In this document: in pieces, positions 16,527 to 24,052 of the stretch
Position numbering within the stretch: the first letter of the stretch is position 1
How the letters are laid out: each line of letters starts with the position of its first letter
Assembly (NCBI GenBank): GCA_035627615.1
Contig: DASPLL010000087.1
Coordinates: forward strand, 62,001-126,000
DNA length: 64,000 bases
Source: BRH-c25 sp035627615
GTDB lineage: Bacteria > Bacillota > Clostridia > Lutisporales > Lutisporaceae
Reading direction: 5' to 3'
Program-made: the position numbers and the translations under genes
The notes under the pieces: generated by a model
The model's database searches: none
What the model was told of the DNA's origin: nothing
The model's input: the letters and a program-made list of their open reading frames with translations, nothing else

Positions 16527-17549
16527 CTACTTTAATGCGCCGACCTCTTTATAGAATTTTTCGGCACCCGGATGCATAGGAATATTTGCCGGGTTATATG
16601 CAAGATTATTTTTTTCGCCGACCTGCTTCAGATTGGTCACAACATTTGACAGATCTTCAAAACGCTCATAGATGAGCTTGGTCATCTGGTAAACCTCTTC
16701 ATCCGATACATTGGCATTTGCAATGAGAGTGATCTGCTGATAAGGTGCATATAGGGGCTTATTGTAGTTCCATACATCATCAAAATCATACTCTACATAT
16801 TCAAAGCCCGGCCACTCGGAAGCGAGGCGTTTAGCGGTAGCTTCATCCATCTGGAGCAAATGGGCATTGTCGTCGGACATGGCAAGGTCATCAAATATGG
16901 CATATGGAACGGGAGTGCAATTGAGAATTACGTCCAGCTGCCCGTTCTTCATTGCTTCAATACCGTCGGCAAAAGGCATGACCTTTACCTCGTAATCATC
17001 CTTGGTCAAACCGAAATAACTGAGAATGAGGGGGTCGTAATCAAAGGATTCGCCACCTGCCGGGCCAAAGCATACGCTTGCGCCCTTAAGGTCAGCCCAG
17101 CTTTTCAGCTCCGGCTTTACAGTAAAGCCGCGGAGATAATGCCTGTAAAGGCTGGCTACAAAGCGGACATTTTCCTGCTTTCCCTTATCGGAAAAGAAAC
17201 GGGTTCCGGACATACCGCTGGATACAGTTGTAGCGGCGGTAATCCCGTACTGAGTTTCACCTGAGTTTGTTGTAAGTACGTTGCCATAAGTAGAACCGGG
17301 CTCAACCGATAAAGTGATAGTGCCCTTTGCATATTCGGAAATAGTACTTCCCATGGTCATCCATGACTGACCCGGTTGGTTGGTGGCAATCTTGGATTTA
17401 AAGGCCTGAGCTGTTTCTGCCGCCGGTGAACCGGAAGCAGGTGCAGGAGTTGCTTCCGGGCTGGAAGAACAGCCGGAAACCAATGTCATGCACAGAGTTA
17501 CTGCTAATGCACACGCAAGAATTTTTACCTTTTTTGTTGACCTTTTCAC
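16527..17549 (-). CDS. TAXI-family TRAP transporter substrate-binding lipoprotein
   Basis: A 340-residue extracytoplasmic binding protein. Residues 1-27 form a lipoprotein signal (KILACALAVTLCMTLVSGC, lipid-bearing Cys), followed by a Ser/Pro/Ala-rich linker. The mature part has the TAXI pattern: WMTMGSTISEYAKG, TTNSGETQYGITAA, VRFVASLYRHYLRGFTV, LKGASVCFGPAGGESFDYDPLIL, LDVILNCTPVP and a C-terminal PANIPMHPGAEKFYKEVGAL. The start is GTG with AGGAGGT before it (an ATG one base earlier is out of frame). It works with the fused permease encoded just upstream. Confidence 0.92.
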   Translation of the reverse strand: MKRSTKKVKILACALAVTLCMTLVSGCSSSPEATPAPASGSPAAETAQAFKSKIATNQPGQSWMTMGSTISEYAKGTITLSVEPGSTYGNVLTTNSGETQYGITAATTVSSGMSGTRFFSDKGKQENVRFVASLYRHYLRGFTVKPELKSWADLKGASVCFGPAGGESFDYDPLILSYFGLTKDDYEVKVMPFADGIEAMKNGQLDVILNCTPVPYAIFDDLAMSDDNAHLLQMDEATAKRLASEWPGFEYVEYDFDDVWNYNKPLYAPYQQITLIANANVSDEEVYQMTKLIYERFEDLSNVVTNLKQVGEKNNLAYNPANIPMHPGAEKFYKEVGALK

Positions 17550-17607
17550 ATTAATACCTCCTAAATTTTATTTATACTGATTGGATACTACTTCTGTCTC
17601 ATGTTTT

Positions 17608-19557
17608 TCACAATGTGACCTTAAGCTTCTGATTATTCCTGTATCTTACTTTGGATAAGACTGTTACTATAACTGTTATAGCAATCCCTGCGATTCCAAG
17701 GATACGGCTGGGGCTGAAAAGCATGATGGAAGTTGCAAAGCATAACAACCTTACAGGCATATTCATATTCTCAAAAAGGAAGCCTTCTATAGATACTGAC
17801 AATACGTATGTACTTAAAACAGCAACCAGAATATCGAATAAGATTCCGATGTTAATGTCCAGCAAAAGCAGAGACGGGCAGTAAATAAAGATAAAGGGAA
17901 CCATAAAACCTGCCGCCCCAATCTTAACGGCATTCCATCCTGTCTTCATGTAAGAAGAATTTGCAAGTCCTGCTGCGGCGAAAAGGGACATCCCGACGGG
18001 AGGAGTAATAAATGCCAGTGTTGAGTAATATACAACAAACAGATGGGCACCGACTGCGGGAACACCCATGGCAATAATGGCCGGTATAGTAATAGGAAGC
18101 TGGATGATATATGCCAGCAGAGAAGGAAGTCCACAGCCCATAATAATGGTGATCAGTGCTACAAGGAGCAAAAGCACAAACAGGTTGCCATTTGCCACCG
18201 ACAATAGAATACTGGACAACCGTACGCCCACACCGGTTACGGAAAGAGCTCCCGATACAATTCCGGCCAAAGCGCAGGGAAGGGTGATAATTCTCATGTT
18301 CTTTGCTGATTTTACAAAGCATTGGACCAATGTTCCAGGGGTAAGCCATCTGGAGCGGTCACCGAAAAAGCTTACGGGGATGAGAGATACTGTAGCCCAG
18401 CTTACTGTAGCCAGAGGGGTATAACCCATCATAAGGGGAACAGCCAGTATCAATATGGGGACCAAAGTGAGCCAGCCGTCTTTCAATACTTTGCGGATAG
18501 GCTGCATCTCATGTTTCTCAAGGGGTTTCATATCCAGCTTCAGAGAATGGAAATGCACGGTAAAAAAGGCTGCTATGTAGTACAAAATTGCCGGTATAGC
18601 TGCACATAGGATGATTCTGGAATAAGGTACTCCGGCGTAGTCCACCATTGCAAAGGCAAGTACACCCATAACAGGAGGAAGGATCATGCCACCGGTTGAT
18701 GCAACAGCTTCAACAGCTGCTGCGTATGCCGGTTCAAAGCCTAATTTCTTCATTAGGGGGATAGTGAAGGCGCCTGTCGTCAATACATTTGCTATCGGGC
18801 TTCCTGAAATGCTTCCCATCATGGCGCTGCTGACAACTGCGATTTTTGCAGGGCCGCCCTTTTGACGTCCGGCAATGCTCTTGGCAAGTTCAATCAAGGT
18901 ATTTCCTGTACCCATACGCTCAATAAGCGTGCCGAACAGGATAAACAGGTATAAATAGGACGCTGCAACACCAATTGGTGTTGAAAAGATACCCATCTCA
19001 CTCCAGGAGCACAGCTCGGTAATAAATTTAAAAGAGTATCCACCATGCTGCAAAATACCAGGGGCTAAGTTTCCAATAACCAGATAGACTATTGATAACG
19101 CTGCGATGATCGGCATAACCCAGCCAATGCAGCGCTGTGACAGTACAAATATGGTTATTACAAGGATAATACCGGTAATAATGTCCCGCTGGGTGAATCC
19201 AATGCCCCATAGACGGGTTTGATAATAGCTGAAATTTCCATAGAAAAATGCGTAGGGTATAACTACTCCTAAAAGAGTAATGCTATAAAACACTCTCGCA
19301 ACAATATTCTTTGATTCCCGCATAAGTATAAGTGATGAAATGAGGAGTACTAACAGGAGATGGACTCCTCTTTGAATGTAGAACTCTTCGAGGCCGAATA
19401 TACCTGTATAGACATGAAATAGACCAAGAGCCACAGAAAGTATGACAATCGAAGTATCTATGATTCTATTGAAGGTATTGTCATGTGATATAATAGGTAT
19501 TTCAGTAACGGATTCTGCCACTTCTTCTTTGGCTTGTTTAAACTCTTCATAGCCCAT
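17608..19557 (-). CDS. TRAP transporter permease, fused small and large subunits
   Basis: A 649-residue membrane protein combining the 4-helix small subunit (about residues 25-160) with the 12-helix DctM-type large subunit, as usual for TAXI systems. Motifs are TLIERMGTGNTLIELAKSIAGRQKGGPAKIAVVSSAMMGSISGSPIANVLTTGAFTIPLMKKLGF and VEAVASTGGMILPPVMGVLAFAM. It imports small carboxylates using an ion gradient. The frame is open to 19611, but the ATG at 19557 (MGYEEFKQ) follows AGGTGAGGA, so I use that. It lies between the binding-protein gene and a DASS-type transporter gene on the same strand. Confidence 0.92.
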   Translation of the reverse strand: MGYEEFKQAKEEVAESVTEIPIISHDNTFNRIIDTSIVILSVALGLFHVYTGIFGLEEFYIQRGVHLLLVLLISSLILMRESKNIVARVFYSITLLGVVIPYAFFYGNFSYYQTRLWGIGFTQRDIITGIILVITIFVLSQRCIGWVMPIIAALSIVYLVIGNLAPGILQHGGYSFKFITELCSWSEMGIFSTPIGVAASYLYLFILFGTLIERMGTGNTLIELAKSIAGRQKGGPAKIAVVSSAMMGSISGSPIANVLTTGAFTIPLMKKLGFEPAYAAAVEAVASTGGMILPPVMGVLAFAMVDYAGVPYSRIILCAAIPAILYYIAAFFTVHFHSLKLDMKPLEKHEMQPIRKVLKDGWLTLVPILILAVPLMMGYTPLATVSWATVSLIPVSFFGDRSRWLTPGTLVQCFVKSAKNMRIITLPCALAGIVSGALSVTGVGVRLSSILLSVANGNLFVLLLLVALITIIMGCGLPSLLAYIIQLPITIPAIIAMGVPAVGAHLFVVYYSTLAFITPPVGMSLFAAAGLANSSYMKTGWNAVKIGAAGFMVPFIFIYCPSLLLLDINIGILFDILVAVLSTYVLSVSIEGFLFENMNMPVRLLCFATSIMLFSPSRILGIAGIAITVIVTVLSKVRYRNNQKLKVTL

Positions 19558-19664
19558 ATAACATTCCTCACCTTTCCTAAATATTCTTTGGTTTTGTGCT
19601 AATGGCAGCATTTTTTGTTACCATCGGTAATCCCTTACACAGGTATGGAAAACCTGCATCGGTG

Positions 19665-21092
19665 TCAGATCAACCCTATAAATGTCCACCAGAGAATCTC
19701 GGCTATGCATACGAGAACAACGACTATTGTTTGTGCGCTGCCGAATCTCAGGACATCATGTTCGGTATATCCGCCTTCATTTTTGCCCAGGCCGACCAGC
19801 AGATTTACATGGTGCATTGGCAAGACCCAATGAAGTACGATTGCCGTGTAAGCAATCATGGAACAGACGATTGGACTGATTCCTGCAGCACTACCCACTT
19901 TGATTATAATAGGGGTAATGGCTCCCAGTACGGCAATGGCGCTGCCGAAAACCAGATGAGAACACATACAGACACCTAAGGCGAAAAGGGCAAACAAGAG
20001 TGGATCGGATGGAAAAATCCAATGGTTTATAATTGTTACGATCCAATCAATCAGTCCTGTTGCCTGGCTTACTGTACCTATGGAGATGGCTGCCACTAAA
20101 AAGAACAACGTGCCGATGTGAACCTTTTTCCATGCCTCGACATCCAGGATATCCCCAATTACGGGCAGACTCAAAGCTATACTGGTCCATAAGCCCACCC
20201 ATCCGGGATGTATTCCGTGAAGGGATGCGGTCATCCAAAGAATCACTGCCAGGCAGATCCAGAAGGATACTTTTTTTTCATCCCAGCTCATTTTACCTAA
20301 AGAATTTCTCTGTTCGGCCAGAAAGTCTTTGTCTAAAGTAAATTCCCAGGGTTGTCTGAATAATAAGAGCTGTAATGTACAGGTCAGGGTACATGCCAGA
20401 AGTGCAGGTAGTCCCATATATAAAATCCAGTCGAAGTACCCTATGTTCACATTTGCAAAGCTGCCGACCAGCACATTCAAAGTGCTGTCTCCCGTTAACA
20501 GGATCATTGAAGAAGGTACCGAACCGGCAAAAATAGCCAAACCGATTTGCGCTTTTCCATCTTCAGGAAGCTCCGATGAATGCATGGCACAATTCATGAT
20601 CGACATCAAAAGAAATGAACGGGGCCATGGATGGGGAATAAGTATGCTTAGCAAAGCACCAAGAACATAACAGCAAATAATAATACTGCGCCATGAATTG
20701 GCAAACCTGGAAAGAAAAAAAAGCGAAAATCTTTTTCCCAGTCCACTTTTTTCAACTGCATAAGCTAAAAGGAACCCTCCAACAACCAAATAAATTGTTG
20801 CTGTTGTCCATGGCTTGAATATCAACTCTGCCGGAACCAAAGATTTATCCAGGAAAATGTAGAATGAGCTTAACAGGCCAAGAGCTGTAAATCCCGGGCT
20901 GGAAACTCCCGTTACCCACCATACCATGGCTCCAAGAATAAGCGCAAGGCATTTCTGTCCATCAAAGCTTAACCCTGTGATGGGAGTATTCCAGAGTATA
21001 ATACATAAAACAATGCCCAATACCATTCCGAGGGTTCTTATGGAAATAAGATTTTTCTTCAATGTAGTGCAAGATAGTATTTCTACAAACAT
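19665..21092 (-). CDS. DASS-family (SLC13-like) anion transporter
   Basis: A 475-residue membrane protein with about 11-12 segments, of the divalent anion:sodium symporter group. I recognise LALILGAMVWWVTGVSSPGFTALGLLSSFYIF, WTTATIYLVVGGFLLAYAVEKSGLGKRFSLFFLSRF, MILLTGDSTLNVLVGSF and the C-terminal SAIAVLGAITPIIIKVGSAAGI. The group imports dicarboxylates, sulfate or related acids. The start is ATG 21092, three bases after GGGAGGTG (a GTG one codon earlier is possible). It is the first gene of a minus-strand operon with the TRAP and enolase-type genes, behind LacI-type operators. Having two acid transporters in one operon is unusual. Confidence 0.82.
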   Translation of the reverse strand: MFVEILSCTTLKKNLISIRTLGMVLGIVLCIILWNTPITGLSFDGQKCLALILGAMVWWVTGVSSPGFTALGLLSSFYIFLDKSLVPAELIFKPWTTATIYLVVGGFLLAYAVEKSGLGKRFSLFFLSRFANSWRSIIICCYVLGALLSILIPHPWPRSFLLMSIMNCAMHSSELPEDGKAQIGLAIFAGSVPSSMILLTGDSTLNVLVGSFANVNIGYFDWILYMGLPALLACTLTCTLQLLLFRQPWEFTLDKDFLAEQRNSLGKMSWDEKKVSFWICLAVILWMTASLHGIHPGWVGLWTSIALSLPVIGDILDVEAWKKVHIGTLFFLVAAISIGTVSQATGLIDWIVTIINHWIFPSDPLLFALFALGVCMCSHLVFGSAIAVLGAITPIIIKVGSAAGISPIVCSMIAYTAIVLHWVLPMHHVNLLVGLGKNEGGYTEHDVLRFGSAQTIVVVLVCIAEILWWTFIGLI

Positions 21093-21166
21093 CACCTCCC
21101 ATGATACTGATAATACTTTTTAGATTTGCTGCAATTCAGTGGTGTTACATTAATTTATACAAACTA

Positions 21167-21186
21167 AATTGCAAGCGCTTGCAATT
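21167..21186. promoter_or_regulatory. LacI-family operator, perfect palindrome
   Basis: AATTGCAAGCGCTTGCAATT is a 20-bp perfect palindrome with the CG centre typical of LacI/GalR sites. It sits 75 bases before the DASS-type gene start, in the gap between it and the diverging lacI-family gene, so it probably controls the transporter operon. Confidence 0.85.
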
Positions 21187-21338
21187 CTCAGTATTATGCT
21201 ATCATGATATATTTTGCCTGTCAATAAAAATTTTGCATAATATTTTTATATTATGTAGTCGGTTGCCTTCCGTATTCCGTCATAATTTACTATATTTTAG
21301 AATATATACAGGTCTTCCCAATTACTTCTCAAAATAGG

Positions 21339-21355
21339 TTGCAAAATATTTGCAA
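21339..21355. promoter_or_regulatory. AT-rich palindrome resembling the LacI-type site
   Basis: TTGCAAAATATTTGCAA shares the TTGCAA half-sites of the operators at 21167 and 21401 but has an AT centre. It may be an auxiliary or degenerate site. Confidence 0.4.
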
Positions 21356-21400
21356 TTATACTATACTTAAGCTGGAAATGAATGATATGTTTTGAACGAG

Positions 21401-21418
21401 ATTGCAAACGCTTGTTTT
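21401..21418. promoter_or_regulatory. Second LacI-family operator
   Basis: ATTGCAAACGCTTGTTTT keeps the left half and CG centre of the operator at 21167 and is just upstream of the ribosome site of the lacI-family gene. This suggests autoregulation. Confidence 0.7.
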
Positions 21419-21443
21419 GCATTGGAGAGGAGGCTGCTCACCT

Positions 21444-22457
21444 ATGGCTACACTAAAGGATATTGCCGATATTTGTAATGTCAATATTTCTACGGTTTCC
21501 CGCGCCCTGGCAGGAAAAAGCACGGTAAATCCAAAGACCAGGGATAATATACGAAATGTTGCAGAACAACTGAAGTATACGCCAAACCTCCCTGCCAGAG
21601 CACTTGCCGGTGGCACGACCAAAACCATAGGTCTGATTGTTTTGGAGGTGGACAGCAACTATTATGCAAAGATCATCAAATCTGTGGAGCAGGAGCTTCA
21701 CAATCATGGGTATGTATTGATTGTCGGTATCGGGAATTTTGAGTATCAGAAGGAACTGGACTGTCTTAAAGCGTTTAACAGCAGACATGTAGACGGGATT
21801 ATAATGGTTGGCCCCTTCAGTGAAGAATTCAACACTAATCTTCCTAATATGAGGGAGATGTTTTTACAGCCTTCAGTTATCGTACAGGCCAATACACAAT
21901 GCGATTTTGCCACTCATATCACTATGGATGACCGGACGGGCATTTTTGCCGCTGTCAAACATTTGATTGATTTAGGACACAAAAGATTGGGCTATATTTC
22001 GGAGAGGAATTCCAAAACCCGGCGTATAAACGGTTTCACAGAGGCCTTGACAGCTTATGGACTGGAATATATTCCGGAATATGTTAAAATCGGGAAGGGC
22101 CGGTTCGAGACCGGCGGCTATGAGGCTATGAACGAAATGCTGGATCAGGGCACACGCCCGACTGCAGTATTCTTCAGCTGTGATAATATTGCACTGGGTG
22201 CTACCAAAGCCATATATGAACATGGCTTAAGTATTCCTCGCGATATTTCTCTCGTTGGGTATGATGGAGTTAAGGAAGCTGCCTATCTGCCTGCGGCGCT
22301 GACAACAGTTGTCCAGCCTGTGGCTGAGATGTCACGGCTGGCTGTTCAGCAAATCGTAAGCCAGATTGAAAGTAACGACCGTACTGCAAATCTGCGCCTG
22401 TCAGTACAGCCTCAGCTGGTTGTAAGGGAATCCAGTGCTCCGCCGGCTGAAGCCTGA
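21444..22457 (+). CDS. LacI-family transcription regulator
   Basis: A 337-residue repressor. The first 55 residues are the LacI DNA-binding head (ATLKDIADICNVNISTVSRALAGKSTVNPKTRDNI) with the hinge TPNLPARALAGGTTKTIGLIV. The rest is a periplasmic-binding-protein-like ligand domain (VDGIIMVGPF, AAVKHLIDLGHKRLGYISE, PTAVFFSCDNIALGATKAIYEHG, LTTVVQPVAEMSRLAV). The start is ATG 21444 after GAGGAGG; the frame is open from a TTG at 21402, but that would overlap the operator. It faces the DASS/TRAP/enolase operon and very likely represses it. The inducer is probably a carbohydrate acid. Confidence 0.92.
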   Translation: MATLKDIADICNVNISTVSRALAGKSTVNPKTRDNIRNVAEQLKYTPNLPARALAGGTTKTIGLIVLEVDSNYYAKIIKSVEQELHNHGYVLIVGIGNFEYQKELDCLKAFNSRHVDGIIMVGPFSEEFNTNLPNMREMFLQPSVIVQANTQCDFATHITMDDRTGIFAAVKHLIDLGHKRLGYISERNSKTRRINGFTEALTAYGLEYIPEYVKIGKGRFETGGYEAMNEMLDQGTRPTAVFFSCDNIALGATKAIYEHGLSIPRDISLVGYDGVKEAAYLPAALTTVVQPVAEMSRLAVQQIVSQIESNDRTANLRLSVQPQLVVRESSAPPAEA

Positions 22458-22535
22458 TTAATAATAATTGACAATTATAGGTAATTAAATTACTATATTA
22501 TAGTGATTTAATTATTTTTTTGGGGAGGTTTTGTT

Positions 22536-23099
22536 GTGTTAAGGGGTAAAAATGTCAGGTTGAGAGTTATTGAAAAGGAAGATATTCCTGAACTCATAAG
22601 GATCAGGAATGAGGAGGAGGTACTTATACACCTTCGCTCGAATATTCCCCAGCCGACTTCTGTCCATGCTGAGGTGCTGGATTATGAAGAAAAAAGTAAA
22701 AAGAAGCACAAGGATGAGGCAGAGTTTACTATCGTGAAGCTTGACGGTACGATTATAGGCAAGTGCGGCACCATGCACACCCGGTGGAAGGACAGTGAGA
22801 CTACAGTACACATATATATAGGCGGCAGCGAAAACAGGGGGCAGGGATTTGGGACTGAAGCCATGCTGCTGCTTCTAGACTTCATATTTGAGCAGATGAA
22901 CCTGCGGCGTGTGAAGCTGTATGTATTCTCCTTCAATGAAAGAGCGATAAAAAGCTATGAAAAAGCAGGCTTCAAGGTTGAAGGCATATTGAGACAGGAG
23001 CTTTTCAGGAATGGAAAGTATTATGATGTGATGCAGATGAGCATATTGAAGCATGAGTATGATGTTCAAATGAAGGGAGCTTTTGGAGATGCTGTTTAG
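22536..23099 (+). CDS. GNAT-family N-acetyltransferase (first of a tandem pair)
   Basis: A 187-residue acetyltransferase of the RimJ/RimL type. RLRVIEKEDIPELIRIRNEEE opens the domain, GGSENRGQGFGTEAMLLLLDFIF is the acetyl-CoA binding motif and VYSFNERAIKSYEKAGFKVEG-like sequence (here VFSFNERAIKSYEKAGF) is motif B. The start is GTG with GGGGAGG 8 bases before. It overlaps its paralogue downstream by 11 bases. The acceptor (ribosomal protein, drug or other amine) is not known. Confidence 0.88.
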   Translation: MLRGKNVRLRVIEKEDIPELIRIRNEEEVLIHLRSNIPQPTSVHAEVLDYEEKSKKKHKDEAEFTIVKLDGTIIGKCGTMHTRWKDSETTVHIYIGGSENRGQGFGTEAMLLLLDFIFEQMNLRRVKLYVFSFNERAIKSYEKAGFKVEGILRQELFRNGKYYDVMQMSILKHEYDVQMKGAFGDAV

Positions 23100-23646
23100 T
23101 GGTGAACTGGTCAGACTGAGATCCATAATTGAAGACGACCTGAAATATGCTGCAGGATACCTGAACGACCCGGAAATCATTCTTCTTCTTGATGATGATG
23201 CTCCCATACCTACTTCCCTGGAGAAGCAAAAGGAATGGTTCGCTGAATACCTGAAGGAGAAGGATATTTCAAAGGGTCTGGAGCTGGCCATTGAGACTGT
23301 AAAGGAACGCAAATACATAGGCAGCTGCTTTGCGCATCATATGGACCTAAAGAACAGGCATACACTGGTAGGAATATTCATAGGGGACAGGGAATACCTG
23401 GGTAAGGGTTACGGTACTGAAGCAATGATGCTGCTGATGGATTATCTTTTTGATGAGGTGAATCTGAATAAGATTTCCCTGGATGTATTCTCCTTTAATG
23501 AGAGAGCGATAAGGAGCTACGAAAAACTGGGCTTCAAAGTTGAGGCGATAGGCAGGGAGGCAGTTTTCAGATTCGGCGGCTATCATGACCTTTATGCCAT
23601 GGGTATACTGAGAGAAGAATATCACGAATTGAGAAAAAAGTTTTAA
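23089..23646 (+). CDS. GNAT-family N-acetyltransferase (second of a tandem pair)
   Basis: A 185-residue paralogue of the preceding gene, clearly a tandem duplication: both share LVRLR/NVRLR openings, IGD/GGS-x-GxGYGTEAMMLLMDYLF-type acetyl-CoA loops and the shared VFSFNERAIRSYEKLGFKVEA. I take ATG 23089; a TTG at 23083 is also possible. The start lies inside the end of the first gene, so translation is coupled. The substrate is unknown; the duplication hints at two related targets. Confidence 0.87.
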   Translation: MLFSGELVRLRSIIEDDLKYAAGYLNDPEIILLLDDDAPIPTSLEKQKEWFAEYLKEKDISKGLELAIETVKERKYIGSCFAHHMDLKNRHTLVGIFIGDREYLGKGYGTEAMMLLMDYLFDEVNLNKISLDVFSFNERAIRSYEKLGFKVEAIGREAVFRFGGYHDLYAMGILREEYHELRKKF

Positions 23647-23681
23647 AATAAGAGCACCCCGTAAAGGAGTGCTCTTATTTT
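23645..23681. terminator. Bidirectional terminator
   Basis: AAAATAAGAGCAC and GTGCTCTTATTTT form a 13-bp perfect stem with an 11-base loop. It serves the acetyltransferase genes from the left and the spore-protein gene from the right. Confidence 0.9.
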
Positions 23682-23693
23682 ATGATATAAATA

Positions 23694-23894
23694 TTATCTA
23701 CCGGACATGCTTCTTTCAGCCTGCTCGATTAATCTTTTAACCATGTTTCCGCCTACTCTGCCTGCATCCCTTGCTGCGATGTCACCATTGTAGCCTTCTT
23801 TCAGATTTACACCTACTTCAGTAGCTATTTCAAACTTCATCCTGTCAAGAGCAGCTGCAGCCTGAGGTACTACTTTCTGATTATTTCTTGCCAT
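23694..23894 (-). CDS. Alpha/beta-type small acid-soluble spore protein
   Basis: A 66-residue DNA-binding spore protein that coats spore DNA and protects it from damage. Signature parts are ALDRMKFEIATEVGVNLKEGYNGDIAARDAGRVGGNMVKRLIEQAE, including the EIA germination-protease site. The ribosome site AGGAGGTGAT is close to consensus. It is expected to be made in the forespore under sigma G. The gene is a strong sign of an endospore former. Confidence 0.97.
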   Translation of the reverse strand: MARNNQKVVPQAAAALDRMKFEIATEVGVNLKEGYNGDIAARDAGRVGGNMVKRLIEQAERSMSGR

Positions 23895-23975
23895 TTATAT
23901 CACCTCCTGATATTATGTTTTACTGAAACGAGAATAATATTAGTGTTATATTATTGATTTTGTTCCATAATTAGC

Positions 23976-24004
23976 TTGCATTCAGAATACAGATATGATA
24001 TAAA
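23976..24004 (+). promoter_or_regulatory. Promoter of clpB
   Basis: TTGCAT (-35) and TATAAA (-10) with a 17-base spacer, directly upstream of the CtsR box. It fits a vegetative sigma-A promoter for clpB. Confidence 0.65.
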
Positions 24005-24013
24005 ATAATTAAA

Positions 24014-24037
24014 AGTCAAAGAAAGTCAAAGTCAAAT
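24014..24037 (+). promoter_or_regulatory. CtsR operator before clpB
   Basis: AGTCAAA-GAA-AGTCAAA matches the CtsR heptad pair (RGTCAAANANRGTCAAA) exactly, and a further GTCAAAT follows at once. It lies between the -10 element and the ribosome site. CtsR is the class III heat-shock repressor of clp genes in Gram-positive bacteria. Confidence 0.88.
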
Positions 24038-24052
24038 AGGAGGTAAAAATAC

